Counted from the first letter of the stretch, positions 1-8,682 are shown. The stretch: DNA of 64,000 nucleotides from Pseudomonadota bacterium (GCA_023428245.1 JAEYYX010000015.1:12965-76964); one strand, 5' to 3'. The notes: a model not told the origin generated them from the sequence alone. Numbers and translations: made by a program.

Positions 1-2688
1 TTTCAGTGAAGACAAAAAGACAGGAGGCCCGTCTTCGGCCTGGAACTTCTCGACAACCGCGCCGCGGTTCTCGGTCGAGCCGTCCAGGCGCACGAAGCCG
101 ATGTTCCGCGTCTTGAGCTCTGGCTCAACCAAATCAAGAAATGACGTCCATTGGCTGAAGACGATGCACTTGTGACCGTCGGCTTCTGCTTCCTCGAGCC
201 GGGCCATGAGAGCTTCGACTTTCGAAGAGCGTGAGCGTTCCTGACCTGGCAAAAGCCCGACGTGACAAGCCGCCTGGCGCAAACGGAGCAGTGCTTCGAG
301 CGCTGCCATGATACCGCCGCCGCTTCCTTGGAGGGCCTCTTGGACCTCCTTGCGTTTCATCGTGAAAATGGCGTCGTACAGGTCGCGCTCTTCTTGCTCG
401 AGCTCCACCGTGAGGACGATGTCCGTGCGAGCGGGGAGATCCGAGAGCACGTCGCGCTTGAGGCGACGCAATAGGAAGGGTTTGACGAGGCGCTTCAGAC
501 GCTGCCGAGCCTCGGGATCGCCTCGTTCGATCGGCTCAGCATAGCGTTTGGCGAATTCTCGACGGGCTCCGAGCAGGCCAGGGTGGGTGAAGCGGAAGAT
601 GCTCCACATCTCGTCGAGGCGATTTTCGATGGGCGTACCGCTGAGCGCGATCCTTTGGCTCGTCTCGCTGAGCGAGTCCGAGAGAGCGAAAGCGGAGCGT
701 GCCAGTTGGCTGTCCGGGTTCTTGATCGCTTGCGCCTCATCGAACACGACTTGGTCCCAGCTTACCTTCTTCAGAACTTCCTCATCCATGCGCACGACTG
801 CGAACGTGGTGAGCGTCACGTCCGCTTCGGTGAGCGTGCGGCGGGGCCCGTGGTACACGTTTACGCGAAGATCGGGGCGGAAGCGGGCGATCTCTTGGGC
901 CCAGTTGAAGACGACTGTCTTCGGACAGATGACGAGCGCTTTGCCCGAGAGCGCACAGAGGGCCTGGAGCGTCTTTCCGAGCCCCATGTCGTCGGCGAGG
1001 ACCGCTCCGAGTCCGAGCTTCTGGAGGAACATGAGCCAACTCAGGCCCTGCCTCTGATACGAGCGAAGCACGACGGGGACCTGCTCGGGCACAGGCGCCT
1101 CGGGGATCGAGTCGAAATCTTGAACGATGCGGCGCAGCGCCTCGGCTTCTCGCGGCACTGGAAGCCCGAGTTCCTCACAAACATCTGTCATTCCCTCCAT
1201 TGCGTAGAGAGGGACCTCGCCTTTCGGGTTTCTGGCTGCGAGAATCTCTTGGATCTTGTCGCCGTAACGTGCGAGCCAGTCAGCGGGCAAAGGTGCCCAG
1301 CCGCCGTCAAGGAGGGGCACCATGTCCAAACGGTCCTCGAAGGCCTGGAACACCAGGTCCGCGCGGGCCTCCCGAGGCTGCTCTTCATCGGTGATGAAGC
1401 TGATTTCGAGCTTGGAGCCCTCCATGCGGAGCTCGGGCACGAGCGGGGCTCGGGTGACGACCTCCCGCGATACCGAGCTCGCCGCCGAGGCCTGGAATGC
1501 CTGGAGGCGCTTGGCAAACCGTGCAGCGTCACCACCGTCGAAATGGCTCGTGCGACCAGGAATCAAAGAGAGCTCGTCCTTGAGGCGGCGACAGAGCTCC
1601 TTTTCCGCGGCGACGGTGCGCCGCGGGATTGCTCCGGACAAGTGGACCACTTTGTCGCCGTCGATCCTGATCTGGGCCGGATCGCCGTAGACGAGTGTCG
1701 GCAGGACGCTGAGCGTGTGGCCTTGAGGAGTGAGATCAAAGTGGATGCGCGGGCGAGCGTGGCTGTCTCGACCTGGGAGGACACCGTCGGGGATGTCGAC
1801 AAACAGCTCTCGCTCGAGTCCTGGCAGCACATCCGTTACGAACTCTGCGATGTCTTCGGGTCCGATCTCGCGCAGGAGCGGAAGACGTTCCCACCTGGCT
1901 CCCGCAATGTTCACGGCGCCGAGCGGTCGGAGTGCACCCTTGTAGAGACCAAGCCCACGGTCGAGGATCTTGAGCCCAGCGAGCCCTTCGACCTCGAGGC
2001 GGAGACGTCCGCCCTCTTTACTCGCTGTGCTGAGGCGAGCCCGAGGCAAGAGTGTGTCCGGCGCCGACTCGATGGGTTTGCCGTCGAGAGTGACGTCGCC
2101 TCCTCCAGACCAGGCTGCAATCAGTCGCGAGAATCCCTCCGGCCCGAGCCCGCGACTCTCCGAGGCGCGAGTGCGCCCTTGGCCTTGAGCGAGCAGGATG
2201 CGTTCGACGTCGAGATCTTCTTTTCGGGTCAGGATGTCGGCGTGGCGAGCGAGTAGACGCGTGAGCGGTTCCGGAAGCGGGGTCTCCTCGCCGCTGGGAG
2301 TTACGAGCACGCGTTGGATGGTGACGCTGGGTGGCGATGAGAGCAGCCGATAGGCAAGCCGCGGGATCGGAGGTGCGTCGCCCTTCTGGGGCGCGGGGGC
2401 GTCTTCTGGGGCGCTCTTGAGCGCAATGGCGGCGGCGACGACATGCTCACAGGGGAGCTTCGCGTCACAATCACAGGTCCAATCGGTCTCGGCCAAGTCG
2501 AGGACCGTGAGCGTCGGGACACGGCGTTCGGGAACGCGCACGCGGAAGACCGCTTCATCGTCGCTCCTCTCTTCCAAGAGTGGGGAGCGACTCTCTGCCA
2601 AGCGCACACCCTTGGACCAGACCGCGGGGAGAGATGCCTTTCGCACCGCCGCGAGAAATTCGTTCATTGCTTGTGCGTCCAAGGCCAC
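1..2688 (-). CDS. SNF2-family DEAD/DEAH helicase with N-terminal SWIM zinc finger (3' end cut by window)
   Basis: The minus strand is open from about 2760 down to base 1, giving about 896 residues without a stop; the C-terminus lies outside the window. A SWIM zinc finger (WTCDCDAKLPCEH, CxC...CxH) sits near residues 66-80. After a long central region come the SNF2 ATPase motifs: I (DDMGLGKT, about residue 564), II (FDEAQAIKNP, about 648), III (LSGTPIENRL), then the start of the second RecA lobe (FSQWTSF, about 841; VRLDGST). The family moves along duplex DNA using ATP; SWIM fingers bind nucleic acid or protein. The start is uncertain: GTG at 2688 follows a GGGAGG ribosome site, ATG at 2667 lacks one, and the frame stays open to about 2760. 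It is divergent from the hydrolase gene that begins at 2750. The target is unknown. Confidence 0.9.
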   Translation of the reverse strand, partial: MALDAQAMNEFLAAVRKASLPAVWSKGVRLAESRSPLLEERSDDEAVFRVRVPERRVPTLTVLDLAETDWTCDCDAKLPCEHVVAAAIALKSAPEDAPAPQKGDAPPIPRLAYRLLSSPPSVTIQRVLVTPSGEETPLPEPLTRLLARHADILTRKEDLDVERILLAQGQGRTRASESRGLGPEGFSRLIAAWSGGGDVTLDGKPIESAPDTLLPRARLSTASKEGGRLRLEVEGLAGLKILDRGLGLYKGALRPLGAVNIAGARWERLPLLREIGPEDIAEFVTDVLPGLERELFVDIPDGVLPGRDSHARPRIHFDLTPQGHTLSVLPTLVYGDPAQIRIDGDKVVHLSGAIPRRTVAAEKELCRRLKDELSLIPGRTSHFDGGDAARFAKRLQAFQASAASSVSREVVTRAPLVPELRMEGSKLEISFITDEEQPREARADLVFQAFEDRLDMVPLLDGGWAPLPADWLARYGDKIQEILAARNPKGEVPLYAMEGMTDVCEELGLPVPREAEALRRIVQDFDSIPEAPVPEQVPVVLRSYQRQGLSWLMFLQKLGLGAVLADDMGLGKTLQALCALSGKALVICPKTVVFNWAQEIARFRPDLRVNVYHGPRRTLTEADVTLTTFAVVRMDEEVLKKVSWDQVVFDEAQAIKNPDSQLARSAFALSDSLSETSQRIALSGTPIENRLDEMWSIFRFTHPGLLGARREFAKRYAEPIERGDPEARQRLKRLVKPFLLRRLKRDVLSDLPARTDIVLTVELEQEERDLYDAIFTMKRKEVQEALQGSGGGIMAALEALLRLRQAACHVGLLPGQERSRSSKVEALMARLEEAEADGHKCIVFSQWTSFLDLVEPELKTRNIGFVRLDGSTENRGAVVEKFQAEDGPPVFLSSLK

Positions 2689-2749
2689 GAGGCCTCCCTC
2701 AGGTTCCAATCCGCCAGGCAAGAGCACCCGGCACGCGGGGTTATCGACA

Positions 2750-3703
2750 ATGAGCCAGGAGCGTCAAGCTTCTCAGGATACAAGCGGGCCCGAGCGGATC
2801 GATGCTATGGAAAGGGTGCGAGCGGCGCTCACAGAAACGGCCCCCTTTTCCGACATGCTCACAGAAGTTCAGGCTGGTCCTTACTCCATCGTCGGGGTGT
2901 CCGTCGGCGGGGTCTACACGAGCCTGTGTGTGCCCGAGCTCGGGGTGATCTTGGACATCGGGATCGCACCTCGCTCGTTCGTCGGTGCGCCGCACCTTTT
3001 CCTCAGCCATGGACACGCCGATCACATCGGGTCGCTCGTGACGCTGCTTGGACACAGGGGGCTCGCGGGGGTCGACCCACCGCGTGTCTTCCTGCCGGCG
3101 GAGATCGAGGAGCCGGTTCGTGAGGGCGTGCGAGCCTTCACGCTGGTGCAGGGCAGGGGGAGGACTCTCGACTATGTCCCGCTCGATCCAGGACAAGTCG
3201 TCCCGCTTCATGCGGACTGGGAGGTGCGAGCTTTTCGAACGCTCCACAGCGTGCCGTCGCTCGGCTACGAGTTCCGACGAAGGGTGCAGAAGCTCCGTCC
3301 GGAATTCTTGGATTTGCCGGGGCCCGAGATTCGCGCACGGCGCCTTTCAGGGGAAGACATTTTCGAGCCGGTCATTCGCCGCGAGTTCGCGTATGCGACC
3401 GATACGCTCATCGACGTTCTTGACCGGGAGCCTGAGCTCTGTCAGGCGCGGGCGCTTGTTCTTGAGTGCACCTTCCTCGACGAGCGGAAGGGCCGTTCGG
3501 CGTGTCGTGAGAAGTGCCACATCCATCTCGACGAGATCATCGAGAGAGCGGACCAGTTCGAAAACGAGTTTCTCGTCCTCATGCACTTCAGCCAGATCTA
3601 TCGGCCCGCCGAGGTCCACGAGATATTGAAACGCAGGCTTCCCGCGGCGCTGGCGCGGAAAGTGGTCGTCTTTTCTCCAGACAGGGGTCCTCTTCCGGGG
3701 TAA
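2750..3703 (+). CDS. Metallo-beta-lactamase-fold hydrolase, RNase Z-like
   Basis: The protein has 317 residues. The metal-binding motif HGHADHIG (HxHxDH) lies at about residues 86-93, in the order expected of the RNase Z/ElaC-like branch of the metallo-beta-lactamase superfamily. Later candidate ligands are the His in RTLHSVPSLG and the His in LVLMHFSQ. No signal peptide is seen, so a cytoplasmic metallo-hydrolase acting on a phosphodiester or similar ester is likely; the substrate is unknown. The start at 2750 (MSQERQ) gives a polar N-terminal tail. ATG 2807 (MERVRAAL) is an equally plausible start, and neither has a good ribosome site. The stop is 19 bases before the next gene, suggesting co-transcription with the AMIN-like protein. 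It is divergent from the SNF2 helicase. Confidence 0.85.
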   Translation: MSQERQASQDTSGPERIDAMERVRAALTETAPFSDMLTEVQAGPYSIVGVSVGGVYTSLCVPELGVILDIGIAPRSFVGAPHLFLSHGHADHIGSLVTLLGHRGLAGVDPPRVFLPAEIEEPVREGVRAFTLVQGRGRTLDYVPLDPGQVVPLHADWEVRAFRTLHSVPSLGYEFRRRVQKLRPEFLDLPGPEIRARRLSGEDIFEPVIRREFAYATDTLIDVLDREPELCQARALVLECTFLDERKGRSACREKCHIHLDEIIERADQFENEFLVLMHFSQIYRPAEVHEILKRRLPAALARKVVVFSPDRGPLPG

Positions 3704-3722
3704 ACTAACCGTTAAGGGTGTC

Positions 3723-4160
3723 ATGAGGTGGACTTTGGCTCGAGCTCTTTGGTTGGCCGGTATCCTGACCGTCGCGCTCCCGAGCGTGTCGTCCTTCGCA
3801 AAGGGGGCCCCGGTGGTGACCTACTCGGGCTTGAAGTTCGGGGCTAGCGGCGCCGCGTCCTTGCGCGTGGAGCTCTCATCGTCCGCGCCTGTTGTCCTGA
3901 AACAGGAAGGCAAGGTCACACAATTTCTGATCGACGGCGCGACCGTGAAGCGCCGGAACAACCTGAACCCGCTCGACGCCTCGTTCTTCTGTTCGACGCT
4001 CCTCCGGGCCAAGCTCGATAAGAAAAAGGAAGGCGTCTACGTCTCTCTTGAGCTCCGTGAGGCGGCTCCTGTCTCGCATCGCCTGATGCCGGTGGGCAGT
4101 GGAGCCGTGATTGAGTTTTCGGTGCCCCCTCGCGAGGGCTCGAGCGCTGGGTGCAAGTGA
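3723..4160 (+). CDS. Small secreted AMIN-like domain protein
   Basis: A 145-residue protein with a clear signal peptide (charged MRWTLAR start, hydrophobic core, likely cleavage after SFA near residue 26). The mature part alternates short beta strands (LRVELSSSAPVVLKQEGK, VTQFLIDGATV, GVYVSLELREAAPV, GAVIEFSVPP). This looks like a single AMIN domain, which in cell-wall amidases and secretin-associated proteins anchors to the envelope. No enzymatic domain follows, so it may act as a periplasmic adaptor or be a degenerate remnant. Two cysteines (FFCS and the C-terminal GCK) could form a disulfide. It sits 19 bases after the hydrolase gene. The AMIN assignment is by pattern only. Confidence 0.7.
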   Translation: MRWTLARALWLAGILTVALPSVSSFAKGAPVVTYSGLKFGASGAASLRVELSSSAPVVLKQEGKVTQFLIDGATVKRRNNLNPLDASFFCSTLLRAKLDKKKEGVYVSLELREAAPVSHRLMPVGSGAVIEFSVPPREGSSAGCK

Positions 4161-4206
4161 GGGGGCGTGGAGCGCGCTCTCATTTGCGCCCTCGTCAGTG
4201 AATCCG

Positions 4207-5124
4207 ATGGGGCCAGGTAACCCGAGCCTCGAGAAGCTCGCCGCGATCGCCGAGAACCTACGTGTTGAAGGCGCTCTGTTGCCAGCGCTCGACGCGCTCA
4301 GGGGGCTCGATGCAGTGGTCCTCAAGGGTGGCCTTTTGACGCGCCGTCTCTACGGGGACCTGTCCCAGCGCATTTCGACGGACAACGATCTCTTGATCCG
4401 CAGTCGAGATGCGCACGAGGCGCTCCATCGTCTTCGTTGCGCGGGGTTTGGCGCAGCTCCTGGAATCGACGCGCTGCGCGCCCTCGAGCGCGGGGGGAGG
4501 GTGGAGCTCTCGCTCGAGGGAGCGGCTGCCGTGACCTTGGATGTGCACACAAGGGCGTTCGATCCACGTCTTTTCGACGAGGACGAGGAGTGGATTTGGT
4601 CGGCTCTCACGCTCGCAGATTTCCACGGCCGGGCTGTACGCGTGATGCGTGACCCGGTGACCCTGGCCCATGTGGCGGGGCACGCTCTCTCCCACGGAGC
4701 AGACCAGGCACATCTTGCGGTTCTGTCGCGAGCTTTTTCGCTCTGGGGGCACTCGGTAGATACGACAGAGCTCCGCTCCGCGCTCGAAAAGACGATCGGC
4801 CGGGATGCGTTCGAGTTTTCGATTCTCCTCCTCGAGCTCCTCGGAGAGCCGGTGGAGCTTCCTTGGCAGGCGAGCGAAAGAGCCCGAACCGCGCAACTTT
4901 GGGCTCAGCGGCTCTCCTTTCAGAAGCGCTCGCTCGGGTTTCGGCTCCTTTTCATCGCGGGCCTCGTAGGACGCTCGCGCATCAGGCGCCTTCTTTCAGA
5001 TGCGGTGTATCCAGGCCGAGACGAACTCATGGCCCGCTACGGAAATAGCTCCCTACCTTCGCTTCTCGCCCGGCACCTCACAGCCAGAATCGCCGGTCGG
5101 CTCGGGCGCGATCACCATTTATGA
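4207..5124 (+). CDS. Nucleotidyltransferase-like protein (NTP_transf_5 type)
   Basis: The protein has about 305 residues. The N-terminal third has the signature of the uncharacterised nucleotidyltransferase family often found beside polysaccharide loci: VVLKGGLLTRRLYGD, then ISTDNDLLI, near residues 37-65. The D-x-D and surrounding residues resemble the metal-binding pair of polymerase-beta-fold nucleotidyltransferases. The rest is helical with an Arg-rich C-terminus. No signal peptide is seen. I chose ATG 4207 (MGPGNPSLEK); GTG 4198 is possible, and the longer in-frame start at 4111 would overlap the previous gene. The substrate is not known. It converges with the EEP-family gene, the two ends overlapping by 6 bases. 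Confidence 0.75.
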   Translation: MGPGNPSLEKLAAIAENLRVEGALLPALDALRGLDAVVLKGGLLTRRLYGDLSQRISTDNDLLIRSRDAHEALHRLRCAGFGAAPGIDALRALERGGRVELSLEGAAAVTLDVHTRAFDPRLFDEDEEWIWSALTLADFHGRAVRVMRDPVTLAHVAGHALSHGADQAHLAVLSRAFSLWGHSVDTTELRSALEKTIGRDAFEFSILLLELLGEPVELPWQASERARTAQLWAQRLSFQKRSLGFRLLFIAGLVGRSRIRRLLSDAVYPGRDELMARYGNSSLPSLLARHLTARIAGRLGRDHHL

Positions 5125-5865
5125 GTGTTTGGGGATCTCGAACACCGCTTCGAGGGGCAGGTGGTCCGAGGCCTCCCGGTGCCTTGGTCCGCGCGCAATC
5201 CCGGCGGTGTGAAGCTCCGCTGAGCCCCGGAAAAAGATCCCATCGAGAGGACGAAGGGGAGCGAAGGCAGGGAACGTCCGGGTCAGTGCTCCCGCACGGC
5301 GGAAACCCGCGGGCTCGAGGTAGAGCGGTCCGAGGTTCCCATAGAGGTCGTTCAAGTCACCGGCCACGATCGAGGGCGTTCTGCGCTGCACCTCACCGAA
5401 TGGCTCAAGGGACAGGAAGCGCCGAAGTTGCTCGGCGCGTTCTGATCCCGAGAGGCCAAGGTGGAGATTCGCGATCCAGACGCTGTGTTGGTGCTCCTCG
5501 CCATCTTCGGTATCTCGGGTGAGGATACGAGTCACGAGTGCGCCTCGCTTCTTCCGCCAGCTGATCGTGAGATCGAAGTGGCGCGTATCTCGGATCGGAA
5601 ACCGGCTCAGAGTCAGATTGCCGTATCCGCCGCGACGGTACTTGTGTTCGTGTCCGAAGGCGTGGTGTTTCAGGTCGAGCTCGTCACAGAGTTCGGCGAC
5701 CTGATCCGCCATCCCTGCACCGGGCCAAAATTGTGCGACCTCTTGGAGCAGGACGATGTCGGGTGATCGTTCCCGGAGCAATTGAACGATGCGTTCGAGA
5801 CGGTAGCGGCGGTCGAGCCCGCCCACACCTTTGTGGATGTTCCAGGAAAGGACGCGGATCTGCAT
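5119..5865 (-). CDS. Endonuclease/exonuclease/phosphatase (EEP) family protein
   Basis: A complete 248-residue EEP domain. Visible catalytic motifs are SWNIHKGVGG (metal/phosphate Asn, residues 7-16), IVLLQEV (metal Glu, about 38-44), IVAGDLNDLYG (Asp and Asn, about 165-175) and the C-terminal SDHLPLEAVFEI (catalytic Asp-His). The family hydrolyses phosphodiester or phosphomonoester bonds in nucleic acids, phospholipids or inositol phosphates. This member has no signal peptide, and the N-terminal WNIHKG form resembles bacterial proteins linked to lipid or DNA phosphoesters, so the substrate stays open. It starts at ATG 5865, divergent from frr, with 144 bases between them. Confidence 0.9.
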   Translation of the reverse strand: MQIRVLSWNIHKGVGGLDRRYRLERIVQLLRERSPDIVLLQEVAQFWPGAGMADQVAELCDELDLKHHAFGHEHKYRRGGYGNLTLSRFPIRDTRHFDLTISWRKKRGALVTRILTRDTEDGEEHQHSVWIANLHLGLSGSERAEQLRRFLSLEPFGEVQRRTPSIVAGDLNDLYGNLGPLYLEPAGFRRAGALTRTFPAFAPLRPLDGIFFRGSAELHTAGIARGPRHREASDHLPLEAVFEIPKHS

Positions 5866-6009
5866 TTTGGAAGTCGCTTGGGGGCCGAATGTGCGGTCGG
5901 TTCCGGGGAACCGTCCTTGGGGGGATGGACAAGGGTAGCTCGACTCCCCACTCGGGTGGTATAGGCCGCTCCGTCGGCCCTTTTACGGGCGGGCTTTCGG
6001 AGCGAAAAG

Positions 6010-6567
6010 ATGATCGAAGATGTCATGAAGGAATTGGGGAACGCGATCGAGAAGGCTCAGGACGCCTTGAAGCGCGAGCTCTCGAAGTTGCGGACCGGAC
6101 GGGCCCATCCGGGCATGCTGGAGTCGATTCGAGTCGACTATTACGGTACCCCCACTCCCATTTCGCAAATGGCGGCAGTGAACGTGCCCGAGCCGCGTCT
6201 CCTGACCATCAAAGCCTGGGAAAAAACCGCGGTTCAGGCGATCGACCGGGCGATCCGGGAGAGCAACTTGGGCCTGAATCCCCAGGTGGATGGTGATTTG
6301 ATTCGAGTGCCCGTCCCTCCGCTCAGCGAGGAGCGCCGCAGGGATCTGGGCAAGATTGCGAAGAAAGCCGGCGAAGATTGCAAAATTGCAATCCGTAAGG
6401 GTCGCCATGATGCCATCGACATGCTGAATGAGCTCAAGTCGTCAGGGGACCTGAGCGAAGACGCTGTCGACCGAGCCAAGAAGAAGGTTGAAGAGGTCAT
6501 CGTCCAAGCCGGGCAAGCCGTCGATGCCTTGGTTTCGAGCAAAGAGAAAGAAATTCTTACGGTCTGA
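6010..6567 (+). CDS. frr: Ribosome recycling factor
   Basis: A 185-residue protein of standard RRF length and sequence. LSKLRTGRAHPGMLESIRVDYYG (about 27-48) is the family signature, followed by the conserved LTIKAWEK, LNPQVDGDLIRVPVPPL and the C-terminal long helices with KKAGEDCKIAIR. Together with EF-G it splits the post-termination ribosome. frr often lies with rpsB-tsf-pyrH; here it stands apart, with a divergent EEP gene upstream and a PP2C phosphatase downstream. A 3'-end hairpin (8-bp perfect stem, 6586-6593 with 6608-6615) follows the stop. Confidence 0.98.
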   Translation: MIEDVMKELGNAIEKAQDALKRELSKLRTGRAHPGMLESIRVDYYGTPTPISQMAAVNVPEPRLLTIKAWEKTAVQAIDRAIRESNLGLNPQVDGDLIRVPVPPLSEERRRDLGKIAKKAGEDCKIAIRKGRHDAIDMLNELKSSGDLSEDAVDRAKKKVEEVIVQAGQAVDALVSSKEKEILTV

Positions 6568-6585
6568 GCTGGCTGCCGCTGCGAA

Positions 6586-6615
6586 GTGAGGCGTTCTCTG
6601 CGGGGGGCGCCTCAC
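6586..6615 (+). terminator. Hairpin after frr, probable terminator
   Basis: A perfect 8-bp stem GTGAGGCG/CGCCTCAC with a 14-base loop lies 19 bases after the frr stop. No T-run follows, so it could instead protect the 3' end. It is directly followed by TTGACA at 6622. Confidence 0.4.
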
Positions 6616-6663
6616 CTCGCCTTGACAGAAGCCCGAAGACCGTAGATTTTAGGAGGTGCCTCT

Positions 6664-6699
6664 ATGCATTGCGACGTCAAAGCTCAAGGAGGGCGCTAA
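6664..6699 (+). CDS. Possible 11-residue leader peptide upstream of the PP2C gene
   Basis: An ATG at 6664 opens an 11-codon frame (MHCDVKAQGGR) ending with TAA at 6697-6699. It is preceded at 6651-6658 by AGGAGGTG, an almost perfect anti-SD match with about 5 bases spacing. The ribosome site for the phosphatase (AAGGAGGG) lies inside the last codons of this frame, and the phosphatase ATG follows 6 bases after the leader stop. That layout fits translational coupling. A TTGACA (6622) with a weak TAGATT (6643) would start transcription near 6655, inside the leader's SD, so either transcripts start further upstream or the leader is not translated. Confidence 0.35.
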   Translation: MHCDVKAQGGR

Positions 6700-6705
6700 A
6701 TCCGT

Positions 6706-7524
6706 ATGCCGTTGCGGATAGACGCCGCTGGGCTGACGGACGTTGGTCTCCAGAGAGACCACAATGAAGATGCTTATGCGGTTGAGTCTTCGCTCAACCT
6801 TTTCATCGTGGCAGATGGCATGGGCGGACATCAAGCGGGCGATGTCGCGAGCAAGATCGCGGTCGAGTCCACGGTCGATTTCTTCCGTTCGACCGGGCTC
6901 GAAGACCTAACCTGGCCCTTCGAGTTCGACCCGAAGCGGAGCGAGGAAGAAAACCGCCTGATCTCCGGCGTCAAGCTAGCCAACCGGCGGATTGTCGAGC
7001 TCGGATCGCGCCGACCTGAGCTCCACGGCATGGGCACCACGATTGTCGCGGCCCTGTTCGCGTCCGGCGCCGGACGCCTCTACATCGCGCACGTGGGCGA
7101 TAGTCGCGCCTACCGTGTTCGTCGGGGCCAAATCCAGCAGCTCACTCGGGATCATTCTCTCGTCAATGACTACGCGGACGCGATGCCGGAGATGAGCGAG
7201 GAGCAGCGGGGCGACCTCCCGACTAACGTGATCACGCGGGCGCTCGGAATGCAGGATAACGTTCCAGTCGACGTTGCTGGCCACGATGTCCAAGTTGGAG
7301 ACGTCTATCTGCTTTGCTCCGATGGGCTGAGCGGAATGGTAGAGGACGATGAACTCGCCGAGCTCATTGATCGCTCCGCTTCGAACTTGTCCGGTGCCTG
7401 TCGCCTGCTCGTCAACGTCGCGAACGAACACGGCGGAGAAGACAACGTCACCGCAGTTTTGCTTCGGGCCGATCCGGTTACTCCGGACGAAGTGCGCGCG
7501 ACCGTTCCTGACTTGGACGCGTGA
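6706..7524 (+). CDS. PP2C-type (Stp1-like) protein serine/threonine phosphatase
   Basis: A 272-residue, single-domain cytoplasmic phosphatase. All metal-binding PP2C motifs are present: DVGLQRDHNEDAY (residues 10-22), VADGMGGHQAGD (about 35-46), HVGDSRAYRVRRG, LTRDHSLV, LLCSDGLSGMVEDDEL and GGEDNVTAVLL. The enzyme removes phosphate from Ser/Thr residues and usually opposes Hanks-type kinases. No kinase gene is in the window, but several FHA-domain proteins (which bind phosphothreonine) are. The start at 6706 follows AAGGAGGG by about 12 bases. The C-terminal ATVPDLDA tail is short with no membrane anchor. Confidence 0.95.
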   Translation: MPLRIDAAGLTDVGLQRDHNEDAYAVESSLNLFIVADGMGGHQAGDVASKIAVESTVDFFRSTGLEDLTWPFEFDPKRSEEENRLISGVKLANRRIVELGSRRPELHGMGTTIVAALFASGAGRLYIAHVGDSRAYRVRRGQIQQLTRDHSLVNDYADAMPEMSEEQRGDLPTNVITRALGMQDNVPVDVAGHDVQVGDVYLLCSDGLSGMVEDDELAELIDRSASNLSGACRLLVNVANEHGGEDNVTAVLLRADPVTPDEVRATVPDLDA

Positions 7525-7579
7525 GAATCCCTAGCAAAAGGCTCAGGGAACTCTTGGGAGCTCGGACGCACAAATGAGA

Positions 7580-7602
7580 GCGGGGCGACAATGTCGCCCC
7601 GC
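7580..7602. terminator. Bidirectional terminator-like hairpin between converging genes
   Basis: A perfect 10-bp GC-rich stem (GCGGGGCGAC/GTCGCCCCGC) with a 3-base loop lies between the converging PP2C and lipoprotein genes. There is no strong T-run on either side. Confidence 0.6.
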
Positions 7603-7635
7603 AAAGTCCCGATCCGCGCTTCTGAGAGCGCCTGG

Positions 7636-8334
7636 CTATTCCGTTGAGCAGTTGTTCAGGACGAGGGCGCCGTCCGACCAACAGTAGGTCTGTTGGTCGC
7701 CCGTGCGCGTTCCTTCACAGCGGAAGGTGATCCAGGCTGAGCCAGGTGCGATGCTGAGCCCACCGGTCTGGGGATCGGGCACAACCTCGATGACGCAGGT
7801 CGTGCCGGTCACAGGGGTCACCTTGAGAGTCTCGCTGGTGTAGAAATCGATCCGACCCGAGCCTTTCCCGTCGGGGCCAATGGTCGCGCCGAGCACGTCG
7901 ATGGTGGTCGAGCCAGAAGAACCCGGACTGCTGGGAGCGTCGTTGACCGGTCCCGAGAGTCGAGCGTTGATGCGGTAGCTACCGTTATCAGAGCCGGCGA
8001 CAGAACAACTCAACCTGTAGGTTCCGTTGCCATTGGGCCCGAGTTGTCCGTCTTGGACCGGACCACCGGGGTTTTTCGGTGTCCCCGCAAGGGGCGGGAG
8101 CTCAGGGACACCGGTGCGCCCCCCTTCAAACAGGGGCGTGGAAGCTCCAATGCCGCCGACACCGCCGCGGCAGCTCTTTTCGCGCTCGGCGAGGGGAATG
8201 TCGACCTGGGGAGGCTTGTAAGCACGATAGTGCGCCTGGCCTTGAGCCGGGCCGGGGTCGCTCCCGCAGCCAATGCCGAACAACAAAAGTGCACCCCCAG
8301 TCAGGGTGAGGATGGCTTGGATCTCGCCGCGCAT
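7636..8334 (-). CDS. Putative lipoprotein with beta-rich secreted domain
   Basis: About 232 residues from ATG 8334 (MRGEIQAILTL), which gives a proper signal peptide ending in LLFGIGC. The lipobox is loose (Gly at -3), but the Cys is followed by GSDPG as in many delta-proteobacterial lipoproteins. The mature protein is Gly/Pro/Ser-rich with an all-beta C-terminal half (RIDFYTSETLKVTP, TTCVIEVVPDP, SAWITFRCEG) and seven Cys that may pair. A longer frame start at 8427 would bury the signal sequence. No recognised family or enzymatic motif. It converges with the PP2C gene. Confidence 0.7.
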   Translation of the reverse strand: MRGEIQAILTLTGGALLLFGIGCGSDPGPAQGQAHYRAYKPPQVDIPLAEREKSCRGGVGGIGASTPLFEGGRTGVPELPPLAGTPKNPGGPVQDGQLGPNGNGTYRLSCSVAGSDNGSYRINARLSGPVNDAPSSPGSSGSTTIDVLGATIGPDGKGSGRIDFYTSETLKVTPVTGTTCVIEVVPDPQTGGLSIAPGSAWITFRCEGTRTGDQQTYCWSDGALVLNNCSTE

Positions 8335-8606
8335 GACCCTTACGACTATAGCGGAAAGCGCTGAGAGGACGAAATATGAGAATCCCTTTGCCTGAACAAT
8401 TGCGTTTACGGCGACGCCTGCCTTCAAAAGTTTCTTCCGGGCAGCAATACGACGCGTAGTGGCCTCTAGGGGGCTCCCGCTCGGCAGATCGGTGCTATTT
8501 CCATGGCGTCGACCCTTGCGCAGGCCGAGTGTGGTGCGCTACATGCCTCGCCCCCAAGGGGCGCCCCTCGTGGAGGTCTGCTCGGGGCACGGGGTCTCCC
8601 GTGTGT

Positions 8607-8682
8607 GGTGGATGTAGCTCAGTGGTAGAGCACTGGATTGTGGCTCCAGGTGTCGCGGGTTCAATCCCCGTCATTCACCCCA
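8607..8682 (+). tRNA. tRNA-His (anticodon GTG)
   Basis: Folds as a cloverleaf. The acceptor GGTGGATG (8607-8614) pairs with CATTCACC (8672-8679), including the extra G-1 to C73 pair specific to tRNA-His and one G-U pair. The D arm is AGCTCAGTGGTAGAGC, the anticodon loop TTGTGGC carries GTG, and the T arm has GGTTCAATCC. CCA is encoded at 8680-8682. Confidence 0.97.

Noticed and set aside
583..2256. A 557-codon plus-strand open frame
   Set aside because: It is the antisense of the SNF2 helicase frame, which carries intact catalytic motifs; the plus-strand translation matches no family.
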